64,000 nt of DNA, from the NCBI GenBank assembly GCA_022839745.1, contig JALHJB010000010.1, forward strand, positions 19,827 to 83,826, in the 5' to 3' direction. The notes under the pieces are model-generated. The model searched no databases, was not told the origin of the DNA, and worked only from the letters and a program-made list of their open reading frames with translations. Origin of the DNA: Actinomycetes bacterium. GTDB lineage: Bacteria; Actinomycetota; Coriobacteriia; Anaerosomatales; Anaerosomataceae. Shown piece after piece: positions 50,685 to 60,920 of the stretch. Position 1 is the stretch's first letter, and every line of letters begins with the position of its first letter. The translations under genes were made by a program, and so were the position numbers.

Positions 50685-51723
50685 GCCTCAGCGCGCCGAC
50701 ATCGCGTCGCTGGGACCCATGGATCTCGCCTCATGTGTCAGTGCGCTCGGGCAGCCCTCCTACCGCGCGAAGCAACTGCTGTCGTGGCTGTATGGCCGGG
50801 TCGTGCCCTCGTTCGAGGACATGACCGACCTGCCCGCCGGATTCCGCTCCGCACTTGCCGCGGAGTGGACGCTGCAGCTGCCGGAGGCCGTTGACGTGCA
50901 GCGCTCGGCCGACGGGACCCGCAAGTACCTGTGGCGCCTTGCCGATGGGGCGACGGTCGAGAGCGTGGGGATACCCGCTGAAGACCGGCTCACCGTGTGC
51001 TTCAGCACGCAGGCCGGCTGCGCAATGGGATGCACGTTCTGCGCCACAGGCAGGGGCGGCTTCGCGCGCAACCTCCATCCCGGCGAGATGGTATGGCAAG
51101 TGGCCCTGGTAGGCCGGGACTTCGGCGAGCGGGTGTCGAACGCTGTGGCGATGGGACAAGGCGAGCCGTTCAACAACTACGACGCAACGCTCGCGGGCCT
51201 GAGGCTCATGAACAACCCTGCGGGTCAGGGGGTCGGCGCCCGGCACCTTACCGTATCGACATGCGGTGTGATACCGGGGATCGAGCGGTTCGCACGCGAG
51301 CCGGAGCAGTTCACGCTGGCCGTGTCACTGCATTCGGCCGTGCAGGCCACGCGCGACCGGATCATGCCCAGAGTACGGCGGTGGCCGCTTACCCGGTTGC
51401 GCAAGGTGCTCATCGACTACACCGACTTCACCGGACGTCGACCGACGCTGGAGTACGCGGTCATCGAGGGCACGAACGACACGCCTGCTGAGGTGGCCGC
51501 GCTCGCCGCATTCGCGCGCGGCTGGATGTCGCACGTGAACCTGATACCGGTGAACCCTGTCACGGGGACAGGAGCGAGCAGGCCGAGTCATCGCCGCGTG
51601 CTTGAGGTGGCCGCGGCTCTTCGCTCAGCGGGCGTTGAGACGTCGATCCGCAGCGAGCGCGGCGCTGACATCGACGCCGCGTGCGGTCAGCTCACGCAGA
51701 AGCATCGACCTTCGGACGCCTGA
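50674..51723 (+). CDS. rlmN: 23S rRNA (adenine-2503-C2)-methyltransferase RlmN-type radical SAM enzyme
   Basis: A 349-residue radical SAM methyltransferase. Cluster motif CAMGCTFCATG, the RNA-binding N-terminus (SYRAKQLLSWLYGR), GQGEPFNNYD, STCGVIPGI and the C-terminal RSERGADIDAACGQL. The GTG at 50674 overlaps the rubrerythrin stop (a GTG three bases later is possible). It converges on the AddA-like gene with 32 bases of overlap. Confidence 0.93.
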   Translation: MVTEPQRADIASLGPMDLASCVSALGQPSYRAKQLLSWLYGRVVPSFEDMTDLPAGFRSALAAEWTLQLPEAVDVQRSADGTRKYLWRLADGATVESVGIPAEDRLTVCFSTQAGCAMGCTFCATGRGGFARNLHPGEMVWQVALVGRDFGERVSNAVAMGQGEPFNNYDATLAGLRLMNNPAGQGVGARHLTVSTCGVIPGIERFAREPEQFTLAVSLHSAVQATRDRIMPRVRRWPLTRLRKVLIDYTDFTGRRPTLEYAVIEGTNDTPAEVAALAAFARGWMSHVNLIPVNPVTGTGASRPSHRRVLEVAAALRSAGVETSIRSERGADIDAACGQLTQKHRPSDA

Positions 51724-54700
51724 CCGGACACAGGCCCCCGAACCCGGGACACGCATCGCACAGCCCGCGCACATAGGCGTCGCGTGGCGCGAACTCGCCA
51801 CGCCCTATCGCGTGGATCGGTACGGCGATGCGCTCCGCGAGGTCCGCTGTCTCCGAAGCGTCGTACTCGAATCCGATGCTCCGCTCTCGCTCGAGCTCCG
51901 CGAAGACGACTTCGGCGTGGCGCGCTCCGCCGTGCAGAGCGGCCAACCCATAGCACTCCGCCTGGAGCCTATAGCGCTCGCGTGCTTCGCCCTCGTCGAG
52001 CGCACCGGCCCCCGTCTTGTAGTCGATGATCAGCGCATCGGCCCCCTCCCAGGCTATGACATCCATCGCGCCGGATAGCACGGTCCCGGCGAGCGGCACC
52101 AGGAACGGGGCCTCATGCACCACTCGCCCGGCGCTCCGGAGCCGGCGTGCGAGCGGTGAGCTCAGAAACGCGCCTGCTGCCGCCTCGAGCGCCTGCCTTC
52201 GCGCGGGATCGACACCCGTAGCCAGCATCACCTCGGGAAGCACCGGGTCCAGGGCGTCGGGCTCAGTGACCCGCTGCAGCACAAGATGCAGTGCGCTTCC
52301 GAAGTCAAGCGCGGCGGTGGTGGTGCTGCGCATTGGCGCGGGCAAGCGCGCGACCCGCGTGAGGTAGTAGTGGTACCCGCATCGTTCGTACGCGGCGAGC
52401 GCCGTATACGAGACTGGCGGCACGCGCTGGGGCTCACCCACGCCGTGAGGGGCGGTCGTCACGCAGCAGACGGCCTCCGGTCGCACGACGAGATGTGCCG
52501 GGACCCCGCCTTCGCCGGCCCTCCTCGGCGGTGAGTCCTCGCTCTGGAGCGCTTCGTCGCTCTCAGGCTCGTCTATGGCGCCCACGCACGAGACAGCGAT
52601 GGTCCCCTCCCCCACCTGCACGACCACATCCCGGAGCGTCCCGGGCTCGGCCATCCCCGCGATCGAACGCAGGATACCGGTCAGCGAACCGTCTGCCGCA
52701 CGGTCGGACCGCGTGCGGCCCACCACGGAAAGCCCCTCGCGTGCTCGCGTACAGGCAACGTAGAACAGCCGGCGCCGCTCAGCCTCACGCACCGCTTTTC
52801 GCGCCTCCTGGACCTCGTGCGCCCCAAGGGTCTTGCGTGATCCACCAGGCGCAGGCAGCGACATGCCCAGCAAGATCCCACCGCCGACCCGGGCGACATC
52901 GATCGGACCGGCGCCGCTGTCAGCGGTGAGCGACCCTACGACCACGACCGGGAACTCGAGTCCCTTCGCGGCGTGGATGCTCATGATCCGAACCGCGCCG
53001 TCCCCCTCGTCGAGGAGCGCCTCGGGCTCACCCGTTCCGTGCTCCTCGCGCAACTCGAGATGGCGCAGGAACCCACCGAGGCCACCGTGTTCCGAGGACT
53101 CGTACTCATCGCCCATACGGGCGAGCTTCGCGACGTTTGCCCAGGCCCGCACCCCAGGCTGCCCCTCTCCGCACAGGGTGATGTCGAAGTCCAGCCTGGT
53201 GAGCGACTCGATCAGCGTCTCGCTCAGAGGGCGGATCCCCTGTCGCTTCCTCGCCGCCTCCACAACCTCGATCACGCGGGTGACACGCTCACGCTGGGAG
53301 CCCGGGAGTTCGGCAAGGGCATCCGGAAGCGCGTCCCACAGCGAGGGACGACGACTGACGGTGTCTTCTGACTGCGCTCCGCGCGCACGCTGCTCGACAT
53401 GGGAGCGAACGATGTAGAGTGAGTCAGCATCAAGCGCCGCGATGCGGCCCGCAAGGACCGACAGCACCGCGCGGTCATCATGGACATTGTCGATGACATG
53501 CAGGAATGCGCGGGCCTCCCGGACCTCCGGGCACTCGAAGAACGCGCCTCCTGCCGCCAAAATGGCCGGGATGGAGCGCGCTTCCAGCTCACGGGCCACC
53601 CTCGCACCGCGACCCCTGCTCAGTGCGCCCATCAGGACGGCGATATCACCGGGCGCCACGCCTTGCCGGACAAACCCGGCCACCCGGTCCGCGATCGCTC
53701 CAGCCTCTGACTCGAATGGATCGGCGTCGCTGAGGGTGGTGTCCACGAACGTGATGTTGAACCGGGGCAGCGCGCCTGGCCATTCCTGCCGCTGCGGGGG
53801 CGGCTCCGGGCTGCGGAGCCACATGTAGGACTCACCGAGGAGCGTGGCGTTTGAGAACAGACCATTGATCGACGCGAGCAGCGGAGCGGCGATGCGGTAG
53901 TTGATGTCCAGCTCGACGTGGGTGGGAACAGTCCGTCCCCGGCGGCGGAACACCTCGACGTCGGCATGCCTGAAGGAGTAGATCGACTGGTTCTCGTCGC
54001 CCACGGTGCACAGGTCGCCGTCCGCAAGCCGCTCGATGATGCTCATCTGCAGGGCGTTGGTGTCCTGGAACTCATCCACCATGATCATCGCGAAGCCGGC
54101 CCTGTACTTCTCTGCGATATCCTCACGCTCATGCAGAAGCTTGGCGGTCAACACCTGCAGATCTTCGAAGTCGAGCACCCCTCGAGCCCGCTTCTCGTCC
54201 GTGTACCGCACGGCGAACCGGTCGAGCACGCGGATGAAGGCTCGTTCGTGCGTAGCGACCACTCGCTGCGCCACACACAGACAACCGCGCTCAAGCAGCG
54301 CTTTGGCGGCATCGACGAGCTCCTCGTGGCCCTCTACCGAACGAAGGTGACGGAAGTTGATGCTTGCGAGCATGTCGAGCCCCTCCACGTCACCGAGCGC
54401 ACCACCGGTAGCCTGCTGGAGAGTCACTGCGAGACGCTTCGCCTCCGCAGCATTGGTCATCGTGGTCTTGACCTGTCGGAGGTCAGCGAAGCCATCCGCC
54501 AGCTCACTCGCCTCATCAGCGGCGCGGCGAAGCATCCGGTTGACCTGCTCGGGGGTGATGGTCATGAGGTCGCTCACATCGCGACCGGCGGCGACCAGGT
54601 CGGCTCTGGCGGACCGCAAGGCAGCCGAGACCTGGAGAAAGCCGAACTCGTCTACCAGGGCGGTCACCTGGCCATCCTCATCGATGAGATCCCCGATCGC

Positions 54701-55105
54701 CGCGTCGAGTGATTCGGTCAGCATGACCGATGACCGTATCTGGTCCAGCACACCGAAGCGAGGGTCGATCCCCAGGTCGAGCGCGTGCCGTCGCACGATA
54801 CGAGCGCACATCGCATGGATGGTCGATATCCAGGAGTCCGAGATCCTGCGCGCGGCATCGGGACGGCCCGCATCCACCAGTCCGCGCCGGATCCGCTCGG
54901 CCAGCTCGCCGGCCGCCTTCTCCGTGAAGGTCACCGTGAGCAGTTCTTCGGGAGCCGTCGGCTCAAACGGCGGCTGCCCAAGAATGGCTGCGATGAAGCG
55001 GGCTGTCAGGACGCGCGTCTTGCCTGACCCCGCGCCCGCTGCGATGAACAGGTCCGATGGGCCCGCGCTCACCGCGCACTTTTGGCGTTCATCAAGCTCA
55101 GGCAT
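51692..55105 (-). CDS. AddA/RecB-like UvrD helicase-nuclease
   Basis: A 1137-residue subunit. Helicase motifs: Walker A AAGAGSGKTRVL, TVTFTEKAA, DEFQDTN, the QSIYSFRHADV segment and VLIYVACTRA-like motif FYVACTRAREG. The C-terminal PD-(D/E)xK nuclease is indicated by FGSALHLVL and LIIDYKTGAG. The extreme C-terminus has CDACPGFGGLC. Its start overlaps the stop of the AddB-like gene by eight bases. This is the actinobacterial AddAB-type repair complex. Confidence 0.9.
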   Translation of the reverse strand: MPELDERQKCAVSAGPSDLFIAAGAGSGKTRVLTARFIAAILGQPPFEPTAPEELLTVTFTEKAAGELAERIRRGLVDAGRPDAARRISDSWISTIHAMCARIVRRHALDLGIDPRFGVLDQIRSSVMLTESLDAAIGDLIDEDGQVTALVDEFGFLQVSAALRSARADLVAAGRDVSDLMTITPEQVNRMLRRAADEASELADGFADLRQVKTTMTNAAEAKRLAVTLQQATGGALGDVEGLDMLASINFRHLRSVEGHEELVDAAKALLERGCLCVAQRVVATHERAFIRVLDRFAVRYTDEKRARGVLDFEDLQVLTAKLLHEREDIAEKYRAGFAMIMVDEFQDTNALQMSIIERLADGDLCTVGDENQSIYSFRHADVEVFRRRGRTVPTHVELDINYRIAAPLLASINGLFSNATLLGESYMWLRSPEPPPQRQEWPGALPRFNITFVDTTLSDADPFESEAGAIADRVAGFVRQGVAPGDIAVLMGALSRGRGARVARELEARSIPAILAAGGAFFECPEVREARAFLHVIDNVHDDRAVLSVLAGRIAALDADSLYIVRSHVEQRARGAQSEDTVSRRPSLWDALPDALAELPGSQRERVTRVIEVVEAARKRQGIRPLSETLIESLTRLDFDITLCGEGQPGVRAWANVAKLARMGDEYESSEHGGLGGFLRHLELREEHGTGEPEALLDEGDGAVRIMSIHAAKGLEFPVVVVGSLTADSGAGPIDVARVGGGILLGMSLPAPGGSRKTLGAHEVQEARKAVREAERRRLFYVACTRAREGLSVVGRTRSDRAADGSLTGILRSIAGMAEPGTLRDVVVQVGEGTIAVSCVGAIDEPESDEALQSEDSPPRRAGEGGVPAHLVVRPEAVCCVTTAPHGVGEPQRVPPVSYTALAAYERCGYHYYLTRVARLPAPMRSTTTAALDFGSALHLVLQRVTEPDALDPVLPEVMLATGVDPARRQALEAAAGAFLSSPLARRLRSAGRVVHEAPFLVPLAGTVLSGAMDVIAWEGADALIIDYKTGAGALDEGEARERYRLQAECYGLAALHGGARHAEVVFAELERERSIGFEYDASETADLAERIAVPIHAIGRGEFAPRDAYVRGLCDACPGFGGLCPVRRPKVDASA

Positions 55106-57989
55106 GCGCCGCCCCCCGACCAGGACAGAATCCGCGCGCGGCGCAGTACGGGGCGCAGCGCCCATCCGCAGGCTCGGGATCGATCGCACCAGCCCGCATG
55201 CCAGCTACAGCGCCAGCGGCAAGGGCCTGCGCCTCCTCGAGGATGGACTCAAGCCCTGCTTCGTTCACGATATCCGTGGCGACAAAGGCCTTGTCGGCGA
55301 GCCGTTCGGCCACGAACCCTCGCATCGTGTCCCGGGTGATCGAGCGGTAGAGCCCGGCACCGATCGACAGGCCGAGCCGCCTGGAGGCTACCAGCGCGTA
55401 CAGCGGCAACTGCACCCTGCCGTCTCCGACTAGATTCACCGCTCCGTGCGATGGCGACAGTCCCCCGAGCTTGTAGTCCGTCACACAGAGCAGGTCACCG
55501 CACACGTCGATGCGATCGACCCGGCCCCGCAACGCGAAGCCCTCGAACCGCTCGGGGTCATCGTCCATACCGAACGACCATTCACAGTACCGTGGCTCGA
55601 ATCCAGGGAAGAGCCGAGCATCGGCGGCAAGTATGCGCCATGTTCCAGCCACCGCACGTCGCATCATCGCCTTCTCTTGTGCGCTGCCGGTACGCACGGC
55701 CGCCCCCACCTCATCAACGATCTCCAGGTACAACGACCTCGCGGTATCCAGGTTCTCGGAGGTGAGGCGCCGCACGCCGTGAGCAGCCGGCAGCCGCTCA
55801 TAGAAGTGCGCGAGCACCGCGTGCGCGATGCGCCCAGCCGTTGAAGCGTCAGTCGACTCATCTAGGTCGGAAGGTCTTATGACGCGCTCTATGTACCACC
55901 TATAGGGACACTGAAGATACGTCTCGATGTCACTGACCGAGAAGACCTCCTGTGCCGCCAGCGACGCCCTCGTCTCTGCAGACAACCAGGATTGCCCGAC
56001 CGCATCATCGGTGAAAGCGCCCGCGGCGGCGCCTTCCTCCAACACGCACGCGGCACGGACGTCCGAGCGCGCGATGCGCCGGCCGGTATGCGGAGCGCAG
56101 TCCTCAAGAAGGCCCGTGTCCGGACCGAGAGTACGCCGCAGCACCCCGGAGCCGGACTCCGAGGTGTCTCGGTCCTTTGCGTACAAGTCAAGGACCTCAT
56201 CGATGAACACCGAGCCGTGAAGCGGCTGCCCCTCGTCGTCATGCGATCGCCTGCTCAACACGAGCCTCCGGCGTGCACGTGTCACGACCTGATAGAACAG
56301 CAGGCGCTCCGCCGCGATGTCATCCCGTGGAGCGACGTCTATCCCAGCGCGGGCCAGCGCCGCCTCAGCACCATATGCGCCGAAGCCGTCGTCGCGGCGG
56401 ACCCGGGGGAACTCTCCCGCCGTGAGGCCGCCCACGATAACGCAGTCGAACCGCCTGCCCCTGACCCGCTCTGCGCTGGTCACCTGGATCCGTCCAGGCT
56501 CTCCGCTGGCCCCCACGGAGACCGGGGAGCCCTGAAGTGCGGCCGCCAGTGCTTGTTGTGCTGAAGCCCGCCCGCTGATGGACTCAAGCGCTGCGACCGC
56601 CTCGACCAGGACTCGCACCGCCGCCGCATCGAGCATGCCGTCAAGATCGAGTGTCGCCGCCGGGGGGTGCGCGAGCCCGAGCATCGAAGATGTGATCCCA
56701 TGCCAGGCCGTTGCCGAGGACGCGTCGCCCAGACCCCGATATGCCGCACGGGCCTGATGGATGAACCGCGCCCCCTCGCCGCTCACCCAGGATTCAAGGC
56801 GCCGAGCGGCGGCGGCCCCAGAGACACCCATGCGTCTGATGCGAGCGTCGAGCTCGTCCAACTCCCGGCTGGAGCATGGGCTGTAGGGTGACCTCATGAC
56901 ATCCATCCAGGTCACCCGATCTGCGGTACCCGCGCACATCATCATGAGATTGAGCAGGCACCTGCCGATGCCGGTCCGCTCGAAGGGCACCTGCACATCC
57001 CAGTCGGCGACTATGCCGGCCTCGGCGAGAGCGAGGCGCAGCGAGCTGATGTGTGTAGCCGGGTCGCGGAAGACCACGACAACCGCCTCTGGCGGGAACC
57101 CTGCCTCAAAGGCGTTTTGGATCTCCCGAACGATCCGTGCCGCCTCAGAACCGCGACCCCATGCCTCGGAGATGACCACCGCCCCTGAGCCGTCGACCGA
57201 AGCCGCGATGGGACCACCGAGGCCCCGCTCTATGGCCGTCAGTTCGGGAGGCGCACCGTTGTCAGCCTTCCCCGTCACGGCATGAGCCGCCGCTCCGGCG
57301 GCAAGACGTGCGACGAGGCCCTTCGCCGACTCAGTCGCCGGCACGGTGGGATCATAAGTGAGTGCGATCACCACGTCACAGAATCGGGAGATGGCGCTCA
57401 GATACCGCTCTTGAGGACCGGTCAGACCCGTGAAACCATCAACCGCAACAAGCCGAGGCAGCGCCAACCGCCCGGCAGCCGCGGCGAGGAGCCTGTGGGC
57501 CTCTGCCCGCTCGATGAGTCCGGCAGAAGACAGAGCCGTCCGGTACGCGTCGATGTACGCCAGCAATCGGTCACCCGGCGTATCGAACCGTAGCGCGCGT
57601 TGGCGCTCGAACTGCTCGGACTCCGCAGCTCTCTGGACGAGGCTGGACAGGAGGCGCCGGAATCCCGTTGTCCCAACAGAATCGGAAAGGCATCCCGGAT
57701 CGACAATATTGCCAGATTCTGCCAGCATCAATGCTCGTTCGACGGGCGCGATCAGTCGCCTGCCATCCCCGTATGCACGCCAGTATCCGTCGAGGTGCGC
57801 ACCGAGAGTCGTTATCTGCAGCCCCGTTGGGAAGTCGGTCGACAACTCACCCATGGCCCGAGCGACATCAGCTGGAGAGGGTAGCAGCAAGAGGGCTTCG
57901 TGCGACTGCAGCGCGGCAGAACGAAGCCGCCCATAGAGGGCCCCTGTCTTTCCCGCGTTTGCAGCGCCTATCACCACCTGCAGCGCCAT
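55098..57989 (-). CDS. AddB-like helicase-nuclease partner
   Basis: A 963-residue protein paired with the AddA-like gene. Walker A GAANAGKTG at the N-terminus; helicase-like segments (YTYDP-type, VIVGGLTAGEFPRV); a C-terminal nuclease with VTDYKLGG and iron-sulfur-type cysteines (QCPYRWYIE and the C-terminal CAPYCAARGFC). The ATG at 57989 has GAGGGGGG upstream. Two-enzyme end-processing complex for homologous recombination. Confidence 0.88.
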   Translation of the reverse strand: MALQVVIGAANAGKTGALYGRLRSAALQSHEALLLLPSPADVARAMGELSTDFPTGLQITTLGAHLDGYWRAYGDGRRLIAPVERALMLAESGNIVDPGCLSDSVGTTGFRRLLSSLVQRAAESEQFERQRALRFDTPGDRLLAYIDAYRTALSSAGLIERAEAHRLLAAAAGRLALPRLVAVDGFTGLTGPQERYLSAISRFCDVVIALTYDPTVPATESAKGLVARLAAGAAAHAVTGKADNGAPPELTAIERGLGGPIAASVDGSGAVVISEAWGRGSEAARIVREIQNAFEAGFPPEAVVVVFRDPATHISSLRLALAEAGIVADWDVQVPFERTGIGRCLLNLMMMCAGTADRVTWMDVMRSPYSPCSSRELDELDARIRRMGVSGAAAARRLESWVSGEGARFIHQARAAYRGLGDASSATAWHGITSSMLGLAHPPAATLDLDGMLDAAAVRVLVEAVAALESISGRASAQQALAAALQGSPVSVGASGEPGRIQVTSAERVRGRRFDCVIVGGLTAGEFPRVRRDDGFGAYGAEAALARAGIDVAPRDDIAAERLLFYQVVTRARRRLVLSRRSHDDEGQPLHGSVFIDEVLDLYAKDRDTSESGSGVLRRTLGPDTGLLEDCAPHTGRRIARSDVRAACVLEEGAAAGAFTDDAVGQSWLSAETRASLAAQEVFSVSDIETYLQCPYRWYIERVIRPSDLDESTDASTAGRIAHAVLAHFYERLPAAHGVRRLTSENLDTARSLYLEIVDEVGAAVRTGSAQEKAMMRRAVAGTWRILAADARLFPGFEPRYCEWSFGMDDDPERFEGFALRGRVDRIDVCGDLLCVTDYKLGGLSPSHGAVNLVGDGRVQLPLYALVASRRLGLSIGAGLYRSITRDTMRGFVAERLADKAFVATDIVNEAGLESILEEAQALAAGAVAGMRAGAIDPEPADGRCAPYCAARGFCPGRGAAHA

Positions 57990-58038
57990 ACGCCCCCCTC
58001 CCATGCTGAGGGATGCAGCGTACGACACCGGTCTGACA

Positions 58039-58341
58039 TCAGGACGACATCACCGTCCGGGAATAGCGCTGAACGCCGTCCCTGATCTCCTGGACTTTGC
58101 GCCAGGCCACCTCCTCGTCACGACCGAGGTAGTGGTCCATGTGTGAACTGACTGTCTCCACTGCGGACTCGGCTCGCTCCGCGACAGACCGCGCCACATC
58201 TCCGAGCCTGCTCGCCTCACTGGCCAGTCGTCGCCTGGTCTCCATGCCTGGTGCGGGTGCCAACATAATTCCGGCCAAGACACCAGCCGCTGCTCCGACG
58301 AATATGCCTATCATGAAGTACGCGAGTCTACTGGAACGCAT
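58039..58341 (-). CDS. YtxH-like membrane-anchored protein
   Basis: A 100-residue protein with one N-terminal glycine-rich transmembrane helix (MIGIFVGAAAGVLAGIMLAPAPG) and a charged helical tail. The pattern matches the YtxH/GvpP family of small stress-related proteins with unclear function. It starts one base after the parB stop. Confidence 0.8.
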   Translation of the reverse strand: MRSSRLAYFMIGIFVGAAAGVLAGIMLAPAPGMETRRRLASEASRLGDVARSVAERAESAVETVSSHMDHYLGRDEEVAWRKVQEIRDGVQRYSRTVMSS

Positions 58342-59211
58342 CTACGCACCCCCGGATTCCGGACCTGCCTCGCCCTCAGTGAGCAAACGCATGATCCTCT
58401 CTAGATCACTCTCGTCATGGAAGTCGATTTCTATCTTGCCCTTCTTCGCTGTCTGACGGACCCGCACGTTCGTTGAAAGCAGTCGCCGCAACTTGCGGGC
58501 GACGACCTTGTATGACTTCGGACTCACCGGCCTTGGGGTACTGATACTTGCTCCGGCAGCCAGTAGCTTCGCGAGACTCTCAGCTTCGCGAACTGAGAGT
58601 CCTTCATCCACGCACTTACGGGCGAGCGTATGGCGGCGGTCGTCGTCGGCAATCGACAGGATCGCGCGGGCATGGCCGGCGCTCAACCTGCTCTCATAGA
58701 GCAGTTCCTGTATGTCCTCCGGGAGATCGAGCAGCCGCAGCGTGTTCGTTACCGCAGAACGCGACTTGGAGACTCTGTCGGCCAGTTCGGCTTGTGTCAT
58801 GCCGTACTCGGCTATCAGCCGACGATATCCGCGCGCCTCTTCAATCGGATTCAGGTCAGAGCGCTGCAGATTCTCGATCAGCGCGAGAGCTAGTGCCTCG
58901 GTGTCCGTGATCGCCATCACGCGGACTGGAACCCGCTCGAGTCCAGCCGCCTTCGATGCCCGCCAGCGACGCTCGCCAGCGATGATCTGGTAGCCGGCAC
59001 CGTGGGCGCGAACAAGAATCGGCTGCAGGACCCCGACCTTTCGAATGGAGTCGGCCAGTTCGGAGATCTGGTCATCGTTGATATCCGTCCGCGGCTGGCT
59101 CGGATTGGGAGCGATCTCATCCACGGACAGGTCGAGGACTTCACCTCCAACCTCTTGCCCGGCGCCCGGTATGAGTGCGGACAGTCCTTTCCCGAGGCCT
59201 CGTTTAGACAC
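58342..59211 (-). CDS. parB: Chromosome partitioning protein ParB
   Basis: A 289-residue CTPase that loads on parS and spreads. Domains: N-terminal ParB/Srx (QIIAGERRWRASKAAGL, ENLQRSDLNPIEEA), central HTH (MTQAELADRVSKSRSAV), C-terminal dimer domain. GTG at 59211 (MSKRGLGKGLSALIPG by initiation) overlaps the parA stop by eight bases. parS sites lie at 60791 and 60905. Confidence 0.96.
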   Translation of the reverse strand: MSKRGLGKGLSALIPGAGQEVGGEVLDLSVDEIAPNPSQPRTDINDDQISELADSIRKVGVLQPILVRAHGAGYQIIAGERRWRASKAAGLERVPVRVMAITDTEALALALIENLQRSDLNPIEEARGYRRLIAEYGMTQAELADRVSKSRSAVTNTLRLLDLPEDIQELLYESRLSAGHARAILSIADDDRRHTLARKCVDEGLSVREAESLAKLLAAGASISTPRPVSPKSYKVVARKLRRLLSTNVRVRQTAKKGKIEIDFHDESDLERIMRLLTEGEAGPESGGA

Positions 59212-60007
59212 GGGCAACCACTTCCTTCGCCAATCGCCTGTACGCATCTGTACCACGACCTGTCGGGTCATAGAGCGTCCCAGGCTGGCCGAAGCTGGGT
59301 GCCTCGGATAGACGGACGCTGCGAGGAATCAAAGTCTCAAACACACGCTCACCAAAGAAGTCACGCACTTCATCCACCACGAGCTGCGATAGCTTCGTGC
59401 GTCGATCGAACATTGTCATCACAACACCGAAGACCTCAAGGGCCGGATTCAGCTGTGTTTTGACCAGACGCACCGTTTCGAGGAGTTTCGTCAGTCCTTC
59501 CAGGGCATAGTATTCGCACTGCACCGGGATAAGCACACCATCAGACGCAGTAAGGGCGTTGATCGTGAGCAACCCCAGAGATGGCGGACAGTCGATGATC
59601 ACGTAACGGAAGTCGCGGATCACAGGCTGCAGAACGTGCTTCAACTTGGTCTCACGACTGAAGGCCGAGACCAACTCGATCTCCGCCCCAGCCAACTGAA
59701 TGGTAGCAGGGACCACATAGACACCGGGAACCTCGACCGGCTCGATCAATTGTTCCAGGGGCACGTCACCAAGAAGCGCATCATACACACACTGCTCCCG
59801 CTGGTTCTTGTCCAGGCCATACCCCGAGGTTGCGTTCCCTTGGGGGTCGAGGTCCACCAGCAGTACCTTCTCACCGAGGTCAGCGAGGCTGGCCGCAAGG
59901 TTCACGGCGGTAGTGCTCTTCCCGACGCCACCCTTCTGATTCACCACTGCAAGAACCAGTGCCGGCACACGCTCACCGGGGGTCACGTCCATCTGTGAGT
60001 CCACCAC
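59204..60007 (-). CDS. parA: Chromosome partitioning ATPase ParA
   Basis: A deviant Walker ATPase of about 267 residues. KGGVGKSTTAVNLA (deviant Walker A), DLDPQGNATSGYG and the IDCPPSLGLLT motif. GTG at 60007 is preferred because GGAGGA lies six bases upstream; an ATG at 60055 would add 16 residues and lacks a good binding site. Works with ParB on the parS sites nearby. Confidence 0.95.
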   Translation of the reverse strand: MVDSQMDVTPGERVPALVLAVVNQKGGVGKSTTAVNLAASLADLGEKVLLVDLDPQGNATSGYGLDKNQREQCVYDALLGDVPLEQLIEPVEVPGVYVVPATIQLAGAEIELVSAFSRETKLKHVLQPVIRDFRYVIIDCPPSLGLLTINALTASDGVLIPVQCEYYALEGLTKLLETVRLVKTQLNPALEVFGVVMTMFDRRTKLSQLVVDEVRDFFGERVFETLIPRSVRLSEAPSFGQPGTLYDPTGRGTDAYRRLAKEVVARV

Positions 60008-60075
60008 GGACACTCCTCCCACCACCGTCTTCCTGACATCAGTATAGCTCGCCATTGCGTTTCATGAATCCCTAT

Positions 60076-60807
60076 TCAGGCGAGAGGTTGCGTTTGTGCC
60101 AGCCCGGGGCGGCGTGGCAGTGCCACGCGGGGTGTGCCTGACTTCTCGAAAACGTACAGAGTACGTGCTTCCCTGCCCTCGCCAAGACGATACTCATGCA
60201 CTTCGCGTAGCCTGAGACCAACCAGCGCACCCACTTTGGATGCCGCGTCTTCCTCCGCGGCCGGTCGCAGGCCCTTCATGGCAAGCAGCCGCCCACTTGT
60301 AGTGAGAAGGGGAGCGGCCAACTCGAGGAGAGAACCCAGGGAGCTGACCGCCCGAACCACCACAACGTCCCACCTCGACCCGTCTAGCGCGAGCTCCTCA
60401 GCACGCTGAGCGACCACATCGACGTGCAGTCCCAGGGCTTGCGCCATCCGGTCGATTACAGCTGCCTTCTTCTTGCGTGCCTCGCAACATGTGACATCGT
60501 ACCCAAGAATCGCGAGCGGCATTCCCGGAAAGCCGGCGCCTGATCCAACGTCGATGATCCGAGCGCCCTCCAGAGACTCGAAAACCACCGGCAGGAGCGA
60601 GTCCAGGACGTGCAAACGAACGACGTCTTCTGGCTCTGTGATTCTCGTCAGGTTGATCACCTGGTTAGCTTCCAGTACGAGAGTCAGATGCATCCCGAGT
60701 AGCTCGGCTTGTTGATTGGTGACCGTGATCCCCTTGGTGGCCAAGACCGCCGCGATCGCATCTGGCTGTAGCGCAGGATGTGGGTGGAGGCGTTTCACGT
60801 GAAACAT
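60076..60807 (-). CDS. rsmG: 16S rRNA (guanine-527-N7)-methyltransferase RsmG
   Basis: A 243-residue SAM methyltransferase. It opens MFHVKRLHPH, encoded by part of a parS site, and has NLTRITEPEDVVRLHVLDSL, the SAM motif DVGSGAGFPGMPLAI and ARKKKAAVID. The ATG at 60807 is preferred over an earlier ATG at 60822 because of the widespread MFHVK start in rsmG next to parS. Placed between jag and parA. Confidence 0.95.
   Translation of the reverse strand: MFHVKRLHPHPALQPDAIAAVLATKGITVTNQQAELLGMHLTLVLEANQVINLTRITEPEDVVRLHVLDSLLPVVFESLEGARIIDVGSGAGFPGMPLAILGYDVTCCEARKKKAAVIDRMAQALGLHVDVVAQRAEELALDGSRWDVVVVRAVSSLGSLLELAAPLLTTSGRLLAMKGLRPAAEEDAASKVGALVGLRLREVHEYRLGEGREARTLYVFEKSGTPRVALPRRPGLAQTQPLA
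60791..60806. promoter_or_regulatory. parS site 1
   Basis: CGTTTCACGTGAAACA, 15 of 16 matches to the parS consensus TGTTTCACGTGAAACA. It covers the rsmG start region and so encodes FHVK. Confidence 0.93.
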
Positions 60808-60904
60808 AGTCGCTGGTTCCATCACAGAATGCAAGGGCGGCACCCTGCGATCTTCGGGCAAGCATCGGGATCAGGGTGCCCGCTTAGAAGTCCCCATCGC
60901 GTGA

Positions 60905-60920
60905 TGTTTCACGTGAAACA
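60905..60920. promoter_or_regulatory. parS site 2
   Basis: TGTTTCACGTGAAACA, a perfect parS palindrome about 100 bases from the first, in the gap between rsmG and jag. Confidence 0.97.
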
